NCBI RefSeq assembly: GCF_014126825.1
Contig: NZ_CP059900.1
Coordinates: forward strand, 1,178,001 to 1,242,000
Length of the DNA stretch: 64,000 nucleotides
Reading direction: 5' to 3'
Origin: Tomitella gaofuii
GTDB lineage: Bacteria; Actinomycetota; Actinomycetes; Mycobacteriales; Mycobacteriaceae
The position numbers and the translations under genes are program-made. Below are positions 51,213-63,042 of this stretch, one piece after another; the first letter of the stretch is position 1, and each line of letters begins with the position of its first letter. Below the pieces are notes generated by a model. The model ran no database searches, was not told the origin of the DNA, and saw only the letters and a list, made by a program, of their open reading frames with translations.

Positions 51213-51249
51213 ACGAGCATGCACACATTCGCTCACCAAAAGGCAACGG
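51100..51249 (+). ncRNA. Predicted TnpB guide RNA (reRNA/omegaRNA) scaffold
   Basis: By analogy with other TnpBs, the RNA is transcribed through the 3' end of tnpB to the right end of the IS, and its guide is the flanking DNA from 51250 on. A GCCTC...GAGGC hairpin is visible at 51183-51202. The 5' boundary is a guess. Not proven from sequence alone. Confidence 0.35.
51222..51236 (-). repeat. IS607 right-end repeat
   Basis: CACACATTCGCTCAC, the reverse complement of the left-end half-sites joined together. Thirteen bases inside the right junction. Confidence 0.55.
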
Positions 51250-51555
51250 CCATATCTCCCCGATGGTTCCCCCACACTGCTCGTCGACGCGATGGACAGG
51301 GCGTACCCGCGTGCCGTGGCCGGCACTCCCGTCGCATGGTCGACCGGGCCGCGCCGTCTTGAAGTGACGTTCCACCCCGACCCCGCCGTCACGGCCCCGA
51401 CCGAGATCTACCTCCCCTCTGACGAGTTCCCCGGTGACGTCGATGTCACCGGGGCCACCGTGGTGCGGTGGGACCGGGTGAGTCGGCTGCTCACCGTTCA
51501 GGCCCCCGGCGGGACGGAGACGGTCTCGGTGACCGTCGTCCCGGAAGGTGACTGA
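51250..51555 (+). pseudogene. Endoglycoceramidase-like gene, 3' part
   Basis: Same frame as the 5' part; reads PYLPDGSPTLLVDAMDRAYP, then VAGTPVAWSTGPRRLEVTFHPDPAVTAPTEIYLPSDEFPGDVDVTG and ends VVPEGD. This is the C-terminal beta-sandwich typical of endoglycoceramidase-type GH5 proteins. It has no start or ribosome site of its own. The restored protein would be about 500 aa, near the family length. Confidence 0.85.
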
Positions 51556-51595
51556 TCAGCGGCCGACCGGCCCGGGCGTTCCATCGGTCACCGGC

Positions 51596-51601
51596 TAGAC
51601 T
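51596..51601 (+). promoter_or_regulatory. Possible -10 element for mtrA
   Basis: TAGACT in GGCTAGACTG, 66 bases before the mtrA start and downstream of the insertion; if right, the IS did not remove the mtrAB promoter. Confidence 0.35.
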
Positions 51602-51667
51602 GTCCGCGCGAGTGCCGTGCGAACCGCCGCGCCGCCTTGGGTGGCGTCGGCGGTCTGGGATGCCACG

Positions 51668-52354
51668 ATGGGGAACATGAAGCAGCGGATTCTGGTAGTC
51701 GACGACGATGCCGCCCTGGCGGAGATGCTGACGATCGTGCTCGAGGCGGAGGGCTTCGAGCCTTGCGTCGTCGGCGACGGGATGGAAGCGCTGCCGCAGA
51801 TGCGTCAGTTCCGCCCGGACCTCGTCCTGCTCGACCTCATGCTGCCCGGGATGAACGGCATCGACGTGTGTCGGGCGATCCGCGCGGAATCCACCGTGCC
51901 CGTGGTCATGCTCACCGCCAAGACCGACACGGTCGACGTGGTCCTCGGCCTGGAATCCGGCGCGGACGACTACATCGTCAAGCCCTTCAAGCCCAAGGAG
52001 CTCATCGCCCGGGTGCGGGCGCGCCTGCGCCGGATCGAGGACGAGCCGGCGGAGATCCTCTCCATCGGCGAGGTGGAGATCGACGTCCCCGCCCACAAGG
52101 CCACCCGCGACGGTCAACGCGTCAACCTCACGCCGCTCGAGTTCGACCTGCTCGTCGCCCTCGCGCGCAAGCCCCGCCAGGTGTTCACCCGCGAGGTGCT
52201 TCTCGAACAGGTGTGGGGCTACCGGCACGCTGCGGACACGCGGCTGGTCAACGTGCACGTGCAGCGGCTGCGTGCCAAGATCGAGCGCGACCCGGACAAC
52301 CCCGAGGTGGTGCTCACCGTCCGCGGCGTCGGCTACAAGGCCGGACCTCCGTGA
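51668..52354 (+). CDS. mtrA: Response regulator MtrA
   Basis: 228 aa. Receiver domain: acidic Asp12-14 pocket, phosphoacceptor Asp56 ([11 protein letters not shown]), Lys in [11 protein letters not shown]; then an OmpR/PhoB winged helix ([32 protein letters not shown]). ATG 51668 gives exactly the M. tuberculosis length and D56 numbering; ATG 51677 is three codons in. With MtrB it controls cell division, cell-wall and replication genes. Stop overlaps the mtrB start as GTGA. Confidence 0.96.
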   Translation: MGNMKQRILVVDDDAALAEMLTIVLEAEGFEPCVVGDGMEALPQMRQFRPDLVLLDLMLPGMNGIDVCRAIRAESTVPVVMLTAKTDTVDVVLGLESGADDYIVKPFKPKELIARVRARLRRIEDEPAEILSIGEVEIDVPAHKATRDGQRVNLTPLEFDLLVALARKPRQVFTREVLLEQVWGYRHAADTRLVNVHVQRLRAKIERDPDNPEVVLTVRGVGYKAGPP

Positions 52355-54099
52355 TCGGTTCCCCCGGGACGCGGCACCGCCTGCGCGGCGCCGTGCTCGC
52401 GGTGGCGCACACGCTGCACCGGCTAGGCCGCGGCCTGTCGCGCAGCTGGCGGCGGTCGCTGCAGCTGCGCGTGGTCGTCTCCACGCTGGCGCTGTCTCTG
52501 ATGGTCATCCTCATCCTCGGCTTCGTGCTGAGCAGCCAGATCACCAACAGGATGCTCGAGGCCAAGGTCGACGCGGCGTCCGAGGAGATCGACCGCGCGC
52601 GCGGCACCGTCGACCGGATGCTCGAGAACTCGGACCCGTCCAGCTCGCTCGAGAGCCGGCTGGAGGAGGTCAAATCGGCCCTGACGGACCCGACGACAGA
52701 CGGCCAGGCCGGCAACAACGCAGGCGCCTTCGAGCCGGTGCTCATCGTGCCCGGGGCCGGCCCGCGCAAGGAGACGTCGGCGGGTCCGGTCAACGAAGTG
52801 CCGGACTCGCTGCGCGGGTTCGTCCGCGCCGGCAAGGTGAGCTACCAGTACACGACGGTGCCGGACGGCTCCGGCGTCGGACCGGCGCTGGTGATGGGGA
52901 CGCCCGCCGGCTCGGACATCTCGCCGATCGAGCTCTACATGATCTTCCCGCTCACGGCGGAGGAGCGCAGCCTGTCGCTGGTGCAGGGCATTCTGCTCAC
53001 CGGCGGCCTGGTGCTGTTGGGGCTGTTGGCGGCCATCTCGCTGCTGGTGGCGCGGCAGGTGGTGCTGCCCGTGCGGTACGCCTCGCGCATCGCCGAGCGG
53101 TTCGCCGACGGGCGGCTCAAGGAACGCATGCCCGTGCACGGCGAGGACGACATCGCCCGCCTGGCGGTGTCGTTCAACGACATGGCGGAGAACCTGTCGC
53201 GGCAGATCACCCAGCTCGAGGAGTACGGCAACCTGCAGAAGCGGTTCACCTCGGACGTCAGCCACGAGCTGCGCACCCCGCTGACGACCGTCCGCATGGC
53301 AGCGGACCTGATCCACGACAACAGCGACGAGCTCGAGCCGGTGCTGCGGCGCTCGGCGGAACTGCTCACCGCGGAGCTCGACCGCTTCGAGGCGCTGCTG
53401 GGCGACCTGCTGGAGATCAGCCGGCACGACGCCGGCGTCGCCGAGCTCGCCGCCGAAAAACTCGACCTGCGGGCGTGCGCGCGCGCTGCGCTCGAAACCG
53501 TCGAGCACCTCGCCGCCGAGTCCGGCAGCACCCTCGTGGTGGACCTTCCCGCCGATGCCGTCGTCGCGGAGGTCGACCCCCGCCGGGTCGAAAGGATCCT
53601 GCGGAACCTGCTGGCCAACGCGCTCGACCACGGGGAGGGCAAGCCGGTGGCGCTGCGTATGCGTGCGGACGACGACACCGTGGCCGTCGTGGTCGCCGAT
53701 GCGGGTCTGGGGCTGCGCCCCGGCGAGGAGAAGCTCGTGTTCAACCGTTTCTGGCGGGCGGACCCGTCGCGCGTACGGCGCTCGGGCGGCACCGGCCTGG
53801 GACTCGCCATCAGCATGGAGGACGCGCGGCTGCACAACGGCAAGCTGGAGGCGGCGGGGGCGCCCGGCAAGGGCGCCGTCTTCCGGCTGACGCTGCCGCG
53901 GGTGCGCGGCTCCGGCGTCGTCTCCTACCCGCTGCCGCTGCGCGTGCAGGCCTCCACGCCGGCGCTCGAGGCGGCGGCCGCCGAGGGGGCCGGCGCCGAC
54001 GCCCCGGTCGCCGGCGGCGCTGACACCGGCGGCGCTGACACCGGCGGCGCGAACGAGGAGGGTGTCGTCATCGACGCGAGCGGAAGCGAGGCACGGTGA
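52351..54099 (+). CDS. mtrB: Sensor histidine kinase MtrB
   Basis: 582 aa. Transmembrane helices at about 40-60 and 215-240 flank an extracytoplasmic sensor; then HAMP, dimerisation box [18 protein letters not shown] with the phospho-His, and ATPase motifs [21 protein letters not shown] and [17 protein letters not shown]. It ends with an Ala/Gly/Asp-rich tail containing a GADTG duplication. GTG 52351 overlaps the mtrA stop. It phosphorylates MtrA in response to envelope or division state. Confidence 0.96.
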   Translation: MIGSPGTRHRLRGAVLAVAHTLHRLGRGLSRSWRRSLQLRVVVSTLALSLMVILILGFVLSSQITNRMLEAKVDAASEEIDRARGTVDRMLENSDPSSSLESRLEEVKSALTDPTTDGQAGNNAGAFEPVLIVPGAGPRKETSAGPVNEVPDSLRGFVRAGKVSYQYTTVPDGSGVGPALVMGTPAGSDISPIELYMIFPLTAEERSLSLVQGILLTGGLVLLGLLAAISLLVARQVVLPVRYASRIAERFADGRLKERMPVHGEDDIARLAVSFNDMAENLSRQITQLEEYGNLQKRFTSDVSHELRTPLTTVRMAADLIHDNSDELEPVLRRSAELLTAELDRFEALLGDLLEISRHDAGVAELAAEKLDLRACARAALETVEHLAAESGSTLVVDLPADAVVAEVDPRRVERILRNLLANALDHGEGKPVALRMRADDDTVAVVVADAGLGLRPGEEKLVFNRFWRADPSRVRRSGGTGLGLAISMEDARLHNGKLEAAGAPGKGAVFRLTLPRVRGSGVVSYPLPLRVQASTPALEAAAAEGAGADAPVAGGADTGGADTGGANEEGVVIDASGSEAR

Positions 54100-55880
54100 T
54101 GATCGGGCGCGGACGCTCCCCCCGGAGGACCACCGCGGTGCTCCTCACCGCGCTCGCGGCGATCCTCATGGTGGCCGTGTCGGCGTGTGCGGAACTGCCC
54201 ACATCGTCGTCGCCGCAGGCGCTCGGCACCGTCCAGCGCGACGTGGGGGCCGCCGACGTGCCCACGCCCACGCCGGGCAAGGAGCCGGACCTGCTCGTGC
54301 GCGACTTCCTCAAGGCCAGCAGCGAGCCGGGCGGACGGCACTCGGCGGCGCGCAAGTTCCTCACCCCGGCCGCGGCGAAGACCTGGGACGACACCACCAG
54401 CACGTCGATCATCGACAAGATCGACGTGTTCTTCGACAGCCGCAGTGCCGACGAGGCGACGCTGCTCATCAGCGCGGCCAAGGTGGGCCGCCTCGACGAC
54501 AGCGGCTCGTTCCGGGCGGAGGAGGGCACCCTGGAGACCCGCGTGTCGATGGTGCGCGTGGACGGCGAGTGGCGCATCGACCGGCTACCGGACGGCGTCA
54601 TCATCGACAGGTCCCAGTTCCTCAACAGCTACCACCAGGTGCAGCTGTACTTCCTCAACCCGGCCGGAACGATGGTGGTCACCGACCCGCGCTGGCTGAC
54701 GGTGCGCGTCGAGGAGCTCGCCGCGCAGTTGATCTCGATGCTCATCGACGGGCCCAATCAGCTGCTCGAGGAGTCGGTGACGACGCGGTTCGGGCCCAAC
54801 GTGCACCTGCGCAGCACGCTCACCAAGCTCGACGGGCGCGACAGCAACGTGGGCGTCGGGATCGGCGGCGTGAAGATGGACTTCCAGGGCATCGGCGGTC
54901 TGGGCCCGCGGGAACGCCAGCAGTTCGCCGCGCAGATCATCTGGACGCTGTCCTCGGCGGGCGTGGCCGGGCCGTACGAGATCCTGGCGGACGGCGCACC
55001 GCTCGACCCGGCCCACGCCGACGGCTACACCACCGCCGACGTCGCCGAGTTCGACCCGTCCGGCGGCGCCACCGACGTCGGGCTGCACGCCGTCGTCGAC
55101 GGCGCGCTCGTCGCGATGACCGACTCCGGCCCCGTTCCGGTCCCGGGCCCGCTGGGGTCGGCGACGGGCGTCATCGACGCGAGCCTCGCGCGCGACGGCA
55201 GGCACGTCGCGGCGGTGCAGACGGCGAAGGCGCCCGCCACCGGCGTGGAACTCGTCGTCGGTCAGTACGGCGCGGCCACCGACGTCGCTGCGGTGGGTCC
55301 GTGGATGACCGAGCCCACCTGGGCGCCCGACGGCTCCACCTGGGTCGCAGTGGGCGGAGACTCGGTGCAGCGGATCAGCGTGGGCAGCAACGGCGAGCCG
55401 ACCGCCGAACAGGTCGACATCGCCGACGTGACGAAGATCGGCGGGGACATCACCGCGCTGCGCCTGTCGCAGGACGGCGTGCGGGCGGCGCTGATCGTGG
55501 ACGGCCGCGTGTTCGTCGCCTACGTCACGCCGCGGGAGAAGGGCGGATACGCGCTGACGTCGCCGAGCGCGATCGGGTCGAGTCTCAGCGGCGACGCGGT
55601 GTCGCTCGACTGGGGCGGCAGCGAGGAGATCGGGCTGGTCCGGTCCACCCCGGACGCGCCGCCGGTGATCATGTCCTTCGACGGGTTCAGCATGCACGCG
55701 ATGAGCAGCCGCAACCTGGCACCGCCGCTGACCATGATCCAGATGACTCCCGACGACGTCTACGTGGTCGACAGCCGCGGAGTGATGCGGCGCTCGCGGA
55801 GCGCGGGCGAAGACTCGCAGTATTGGCGCGAGGTGCCCGGGCTCATGGGCGACAAGCGCGTGCCTGTGGTGCCCGGCTGA
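54096..55880 (+). CDS. lpqB: Lipoprotein LpqB
   Basis: 594 aa. Signal peptide with lipobox ending Val-Ser-Ala-Cys31, a GerMN domain (about residues 200-330) and a C-terminal beta-propeller-like region with the [23 protein letters not shown] segment. LpqB binds the extracellular part of MtrB and tunes its activity. GTG 54096 overlaps the mtrB stop as GTGA; the following ATG is equally possible. Completes the mtrA-mtrB-lpqB operon. Confidence 0.94.
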   Translation: MMIGRGRSPRRTTAVLLTALAAILMVAVSACAELPTSSSPQALGTVQRDVGAADVPTPTPGKEPDLLVRDFLKASSEPGGRHSAARKFLTPAAAKTWDDTTSTSIIDKIDVFFDSRSADEATLLISAAKVGRLDDSGSFRAEEGTLETRVSMVRVDGEWRIDRLPDGVIIDRSQFLNSYHQVQLYFLNPAGTMVVTDPRWLTVRVEELAAQLISMLIDGPNQLLEESVTTRFGPNVHLRSTLTKLDGRDSNVGVGIGGVKMDFQGIGGLGPRERQQFAAQIIWTLSSAGVAGPYEILADGAPLDPAHADGYTTADVAEFDPSGGATDVGLHAVVDGALVAMTDSGPVPVPGPLGSATGVIDASLARDGRHVAAVQTAKAPATGVELVVGQYGAATDVAAVGPWMTEPTWAPDGSTWVAVGGDSVQRISVGSNGEPTAEQVDIADVTKIGGDITALRLSQDGVRAALIVDGRVFVAYVTPREKGGYALTSPSAIGSSLSGDAVSLDWGGSEEIGLVRSTPDAPPVIMSFDGFSMHAMSSRNLAPPLTMIQMTPDDVYVVDSRGVMRRSRSAGEDSQYWREVPGLMGDKRVPVVPG

Positions 55881-55919
55881 CACGCGGCCGGTGATGAGGA
55901 CGGCGTAGTGGGGGACCGC

Positions 55920-56662
55920 ATGGGGATTCTCGCCGGGCTGCTGGATCTGGCGCTGCCGGTGGAATGCGCCGGGTGCGGGGCCGCGGGGTCGGCGTGGTGC
56001 GCGCGGTGCGCGGCCGAGTTGGAGGGCGGGCCCGTCGGGTGCGTCCCCGCGTCGCGCCAGGGGTGCCTGTGTGGTCCACCGGCGTGTTCGGCGGTGCGCG
56101 CCGCGGCGCCGTGATCGCGCTCAAGGAGCACGGCCGCAGGGATGCCGCGGTGCCGCTGGCCGCGGCGCTGGCCCGATCGATCACCGCGCTGCGGGAGGCC
56201 GGCGAGCTCGACCCGCCGGAACTCGCCCCGCTCATCCTGGTCCCGGCTCCGTCGAGGGCATCTGCGGCCCGGCGCCGCGGCGGCGACCCCGTCCTGCGCA
56301 TCGCCACGCTGGCGGCGGGCGCGTCCCCGACGCGCCATGCCCCGGCGAGGCCCGCCACTGACGTTGCGCCGGACCGTGCGGTGCCGGCGCTGCGGCTGCG
56401 CGCGGGCGCACGTGATTCGGTGGGCCTCGGCGCGGCCGCGCGGCAGCGGAACCTGGCGGGCCGCGTGACGGTGCGGCGTGGCGCCGTCGAGCGCCTGTCG
56501 GCGGGCTCGGGCCGCGGTGCGCCCGGGTCCGTGCACCGCGCCCCCGCGGTCGTGTTCGTCGATGATGTCGTCACGACCGGGGCCACCGCCGCGGAGTCCG
56601 TGCGGGTGCTCGCGAACGCCGGTGTCAGGGTGTGTGCGGCCCTCGTCCTGGGGCACGCGTGA
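55920..56662 (+). pseudogene. ComF-family phosphoribosyltransferase-like gene with internal frameshift
   Basis: ATG 55920, behind GGGGGA, starts MGILAGLLDLALPVECAGCG with a zinc-finger Cys4 set, but that frame ends at 56114. The rest of a ComF protein (RVRPRVAPGVPVWSTGVFGGARRGAVIALKEHGRRD, LILVPAPSRASAARRRGGDP, and PRPP-binding VVFVDDVVTTGATAAESV) continues in the frame that ends at 56662. One base seems missing around 56031-56040, in a GGGCGGGCCCGTCGGG tract. Either a real pseudogene or a read error. ComF proteins act in DNA uptake in competent bacteria; role here unknown. Follows lpqB as in mycobacteria. Confidence 0.8.
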
Positions 56663-56947
56663 ACGACCGCGGGGACCGGCGCACGGGTGTGCCGAAAGGT
56701 GTGGCACAACCGGCCGCGGAGCGATAGCGTCGCAGGTAGCACCGGGTGAAACCGCCGGTGCACGGTAAGTCCATGCGGGTTGTCGACGCAGGAGGTTCCG
56801 CGTATCCGTCGCGGACGCGCACCATCTCCCGGGGTGGGCGTGGACGGGCGCCGCGCGAGGCGCACGCGCGGGGCACGCTGGGTCGTCCGGTCCGTGAAGC
56901 TGCTGCCGCTGCCACACCGAGCGGCAGCCGAAGCTGGGAGGTAAGAC
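56663..56947 (+). other. 285-bp leader of hpf, likely structured RNA
   Basis: No gene. Two strong hairpins: GCACCGG/CCGGTGC at 56739-56761 with a 9-nt loop, and GCTGCCGCT/AGCGGCAGC at 56902-56928, right before the ribosome site GGGAGG (56936-56941). A TAGCGT -10-like hexamer lies at 56725-56730. Position before a raiA/hpf gene is where the raiA RNA motif has been reported, but I cannot confirm a match. Confidence 0.45.
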
Positions 56948-57616
56948 GTGTCCACCGGTTCAGAAGCAGCCATGGAGTACTTGCCCGATGAACGCGACGC
57001 GTCCGAGGACGGCGGCCTGTCCGCGGACCTCGTGATCAAGGGACGCAACGTCACGGTCCCCGACCACTTTCGGGTGCACGTGGCGGACAAGCTCGCCCGC
57101 CTCGAGCGTTTCGATCTGAAGGTCCAGCTCTTCGACGTCGAACTCCAGCACGAGCGCAACCGCCGGCAGTCCAAGTCCGCCAGCCGCGTCGAGATCACCG
57201 CGCGGGGGAAGGGGCCGGTGGTGCGCGCCGAGGCGCGCGGCGACAGCTTCTACGCGGCACTCGAATCCGCCATCGACAAGCTCGAGAGCCGCCTGCGCAA
57301 GTCGAAGGACCGCCGCACGGTCAGCTACGGCGAGAAGACGCCGATGTCGGTGGCCAGCGCCACGGCGGAACTGGCCCGCAACGCGGACTTCGGCATCCCC
57401 CCGGGGTCGCTGGAGGAGGACGACTACCCGGTCGGTCCGGGGCAGGTCGTCCGCACCAAGGAGCACTCGTCCACCCCCATGTCGGTCGACGACGCCCTCT
57501 ACGAGATGGAACTCGTGGGACACGACTTCTACCTGTTCCAGGATGCCGCCACCGACAAGCCGTCCGTGGTCTACCGGCGGCACGCATTCGACTACGGATT
57601 GATCCGGCTCGCCTGA
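56948..57616 (+). CDS. hpf: Long-form ribosome hibernation promoting factor
   Basis: 222 aa. N-terminal S30AE domain (about residues 25-125: ADLVIKGRNVTVPDHFRVHVADKLARLERFD) and a C-terminal dimerisation domain (TPMSVDDALYEMELVGHDFYLFQDA...VVYRRHAFDYGLIRL) make it the long form that forms 100S ribosome dimers or protects 70S particles. Start GTG 56948 with GGGAGGT upstream. A strong hairpin terminator follows and secA is next. Confidence 0.93.
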   Translation: MSTGSEAAMEYLPDERDASEDGGLSADLVIKGRNVTVPDHFRVHVADKLARLERFDLKVQLFDVELQHERNRRQSKSASRVEITARGKGPVVRAEARGDSFYAALESAIDKLESRLRKSKDRRTVSYGEKTPMSVASATAELARNADFGIPPGSLEEDDYPVGPGQVVRTKEHSSTPMSVDDALYEMELVGHDFYLFQDAATDKPSVVYRRHAFDYGLIRLA

Positions 57617-57639
57617 ACCGGCCCGCTAGCGCATACCAT

Positions 57640-57675
57640 GGTTCCGGTCGGGGCGAACGCGCCCCGGCCGGAACC
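57640..57675 (+). terminator. Hairpin terminator after hpf
   Basis: GGTTCCGGTCGGGGCG pairs with CGCCCCGGCCGGAACC: 16-bp stem with one G-T pair and a 4-nt loop, 24 bases past the hpf stop. Confidence 0.75.
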
Positions 57676-57782
57676 GGCGTTTGCGCGTCGGCCGACCGGC
57701 CGGGAGCCTGGACCGCGGACCGCCGCGGGCCGCGCGCCGCCCCGGGACATGAGCTCACACAGGATTGAGGAAACGAACGCCC

Positions 57783-60641
<2,859 letters not shown>

Positions 60642-60647
60642 GCCGCC

Positions 60648-60689
60648 CCGCCGCGCGCCGGTCGTGAGCACCCGGCCGGCGCGCGGCGG
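60648..60689. terminator. Perfect hairpin terminator after secA
   Basis: CCGCCGCGCGCCGG at 60648-60661 pairs exactly with CCGGCGCGCGGCGG at 60676-60689 across a 14-nt loop. It lies between convergent secA and the Rv3235-type gene. Confidence 0.75.
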
Positions 60690-60717
60690 CGTCGGCCGCT
60701 ACGCGACGAGCATGCCG

Positions 60718-61374
60718 CTAGGCGAGGTGCAGTGCGGTGCACACCCAGGCGCCGCGCTTGCGCTCGAAGCGCCCGGCGATCGCGAGCGTGCGGCGGCCAC
60801 GGACGTAGGTGGCGCAAATCTCGGCGGCGCCGGGGCCGGCCGAGGCGATGTGGATGCGGCGCAGCACGGCGCTTCCCAGTTGCCGTCCCGGCGGGGACGT
60901 GCGGGCGAGTTTCCGGACCATGCCCAGCACCGCCGTGTCGGCGAAACCCTCCAGGTGCTCCGGGCGGCGCCGCAGGTCCAGAACCTCGAGCACCAGCCGC
61001 AGCGTCACCTCGACTCTGCGGCGGACCTCGACGGCGGCGGCCGCGTCCTGCGTGCGCGGTGCGCGGGTGCGCGTCGGCCGCCGAGCCGGGGCAGGCGACG
61101 GGGTCGTCACGGACTGCGGGGCGTCGGCGGCGGGGACCCGCCGGTCCGGCGGGCGGGAAAGGTAGCGCATCGTCGCGTCGAGGACGGGCACGGAGCGGTA
61201 TTCGACGAAGGGCGGGTTGTGCAGGCTCGCGAGCCGGGGCCTGTCCGTCGGCGCCGGAGTCGGCGGATGGGCGTCCGCACGCCGGGCGCCGGGCGACCCG
61301 GCGGGCGTGTCGTCGACAGTGACGTCGTCGACGGTGATGTTGTCGACGCTGATGTTGTGCGCGCAGCTTGGCAT
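60718..61374 (-). CDS. Rv3235-family protein
   Basis: 218 aa. The C-terminal half (VEVTLRLVLEVLDLRRRPEHLEGFADTAVLGMV, then HIASAGPGAAEICATYVRGRRTLAIAGRFERKRGAWVCTALHL) matches the conserved unknown protein beside secA1 in M. tuberculosis, Rv3235. The N-terminal half is a low-complexity Pro/Ala/Thr region. ATG 61374 has AGGGGGG upstream. Divergent from the WES/DGAT gene. Function unknown. Confidence 0.78.
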   Translation of the reverse strand: MPSCAHNISVDNITVDDVTVDDTPAGSPGARRADAHPPTPAPTDRPRLASLHNPPFVEYRSVPVLDATMRYLSRPPDRRVPAADAPQSVTTPSPAPARRPTRTRAPRTQDAAAAVEVRRRVEVTLRLVLEVLDLRRRPEHLEGFADTAVLGMVRKLARTSPPGRQLGSAVLRRIHIASAGPGAAEICATYVRGRRTLAIAGRFERKRGAWVCTALHLA

Positions 61375-61560
61375 GTGCCCCCCTGACTCGACCCGGGGCG
61401 CGCCGGCCGGCCCGTCCCGTGGGTGTGCTCCTGTCGAGTCCGCGGGGGAGGCGCGGACGAAATCCATCATGGCAGAATGTGTCTGCGGCCACCACCGGGG
61501 GTGGGCACGTCGGAAGCACGTGTACGCGGGCTGCCCGAGCAAAGGTGGGGAAACGCGCAG

Positions 61561-63018
61561 ATGGTCACACGCCTCAGCAGTCAGGACGCCGCGTTCTTCT
61601 ACATGGAGGAGGCGGCGGCGCCGTCGCACCTGTGCACGATGGCGGTGTTCGACCGTGCGGACGCCCGCCTCGGATACGAGCAGGTGCTGGAGAAGGTCGA
61701 GCAGCAGCTGCGGCTCATTCCCCGGTACCGGCAGCGCGTCCGCGAGGTCGCAGGCGGGTTCATGCGCCCGGTGTGGGTGGACGACGCCGATTTCGACATC
61801 ACCTACCACGTGCGGCGGTCGGCGTTGCCGCGTCCGGGCACCCGGGACCAGCTCAACGATCTGCTGGCCCGCCTGGTCTCCCGGCCGCTGGATCTGGGCC
61901 GCCCGCTGTGGGAGCTGTACGTCATCGAGGGCATCGAAGGCGACCGGTTCGCGGTGTTCACCAAGTCGCACCGCGTCATCGTCGATCCGCGCGGCGGCGC
62001 GCTCGACATCGGGCAGGTGATCCTCGACGACTCCCCGCAGCCGCCGACGGAGCAGGAGGATCTCTGGATGCCGCGTCCGGAGCCGGGGCGTCTGGGCCTG
62101 ATGGTCGAGGGCCTCGCGGGCGTGGTCTCGCGGCCGACGTCGGGGGTGGACATGGTCAAGTACGCCTTCGGCGACGTGGCCGATGTCGCCGGCAAGGCGG
62201 GCAGGACGCTCGCGGACGTCGCGTCGATCGTGCGCGGTGCCACCACGAACGGTGCGGTGGACCCGCTCAGCGGCGGCCGGTCGGCCACGCGGCGGTTCTG
62301 CGTGGCGCAGGCGGAGCTGGCGCACTTCAAGAAGGTGCGGTCACGCTTCGGCGGGACGATCAACGACGTGGCGCTGGCAGCCGTCGCCGGTGTCCTGCGC
62401 AGCTGGCTCGTCTCGCGCGGGCACCCCGTGACGGCGTCCACCACGGTGCGCGCGCTCGTGCCCCTGTCGGTGTACCCGGGCGACCGCGCGGCACCCGGAT
62501 CCCCGCCCGTCGTGGGCGACAGGGAACCGTCGTCGGACAGGTACCCCGTCGGGCCCACGTACGGCGAGACCACCGTGGAGCTGGCGTTGGTGGACCTGCC
62601 GGTGGGCGAGCCCAACGCCATCGTGCGGCTCTCGCAGATTTCGCACGCCATGACCGCGCGCCCCGGCGCCGCACGCGCGGTGGCCGCGCGCAACCTCATG
62701 CGCCTGTCGGGCTTCACGCCGCCTACGCTGCACGCGATGGGGTCGAGGGTGACGGGCTCGATCTCCCGGCGCGCGTTCCACCTGGTCGTCGCCAACGCCC
62801 CTGGGCCGCAGACGCCGATGTACTTCGCCGGTGCACGGATGCGGGAGATGTACCCGGTGCTGCCGCTGGTGCCGGGGCAGGCGTTGAGCATCGGCATCAC
62901 GTCGTACGACGGGATGCTGTTCTTCGGGTTCGACGTGCAACGCGACGCGGTGCCGGATGTGGACGTGTTCCCGGCGCTGGTCCGCGAGGCCGTCGATGAG
63001 CTGCTCGAATCGCTGTGA
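61561..63018 (+). CDS. WES/DGAT-family wax ester synthase/acyltransferase-like protein, active site altered
   Basis: 485 aa. Condensation-domain-like fold opening VTRLSSQDAAFFYMEEAAAP, then VDDADFDITYHVRRSALPRPG and C-terminal PMYFAGARMREMYPVLPLVPGQALSIGITSYDG. It resembles M. tuberculosis Rv3234c and Rv3233c together, here one gene. The catalytic motif HHxxxDG reads His137-Arg138-Val-Ile-Val-Asp142-Pro: the second His is Arg and Gly is Pro, so TAG or wax ester synthesis is doubtful. From memory, Tgs3 also departs here. ATG 61561 has AAAGGTGGGG upstream. Confidence 0.88.
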   Translation: MVTRLSSQDAAFFYMEEAAAPSHLCTMAVFDRADARLGYEQVLEKVEQQLRLIPRYRQRVREVAGGFMRPVWVDDADFDITYHVRRSALPRPGTRDQLNDLLARLVSRPLDLGRPLWELYVIEGIEGDRFAVFTKSHRVIVDPRGGALDIGQVILDDSPQPPTEQEDLWMPRPEPGRLGLMVEGLAGVVSRPTSGVDMVKYAFGDVADVAGKAGRTLADVASIVRGATTNGAVDPLSGGRSATRRFCVAQAELAHFKKVRSRFGGTINDVALAAVAGVLRSWLVSRGHPVTASTTVRALVPLSVYPGDRAAPGSPPVVGDREPSSDRYPVGPTYGETTVELALVDLPVGEPNAIVRLSQISHAMTARPGAARAVAARNLMRLSGFTPPTLHAMGSRVTGSISRRAFHLVVANAPGPQTPMYFAGARMREMYPVLPLVPGQALSIGITSYDGMLFFGFDVQRDAVPDVDVFPALVREAVDELLESL

Positions 63019-63042
63019 CAACCGAACGGATGGAGTGTGCAG

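Larger units (their letters stand above)
49102..51249 (+). mobile_element. IS607-family insertion sequence, 2,148 bp
   Basis: Two genes in IS607 order: a serine transposase with MerR-like HTH, then tnpB. Inserted into the GH5 gene: joining base 49101 to 51250 restores a continuous frame reading Trp-Gly-Pro-Tyr-Leu-Pro-Asp. Both junctions have GG (49100-49101 and 51248-51249), the core used by IS607 serine transposases, and there is no target duplication, as expected. Length is a multiple of three. Confidence 0.85.
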
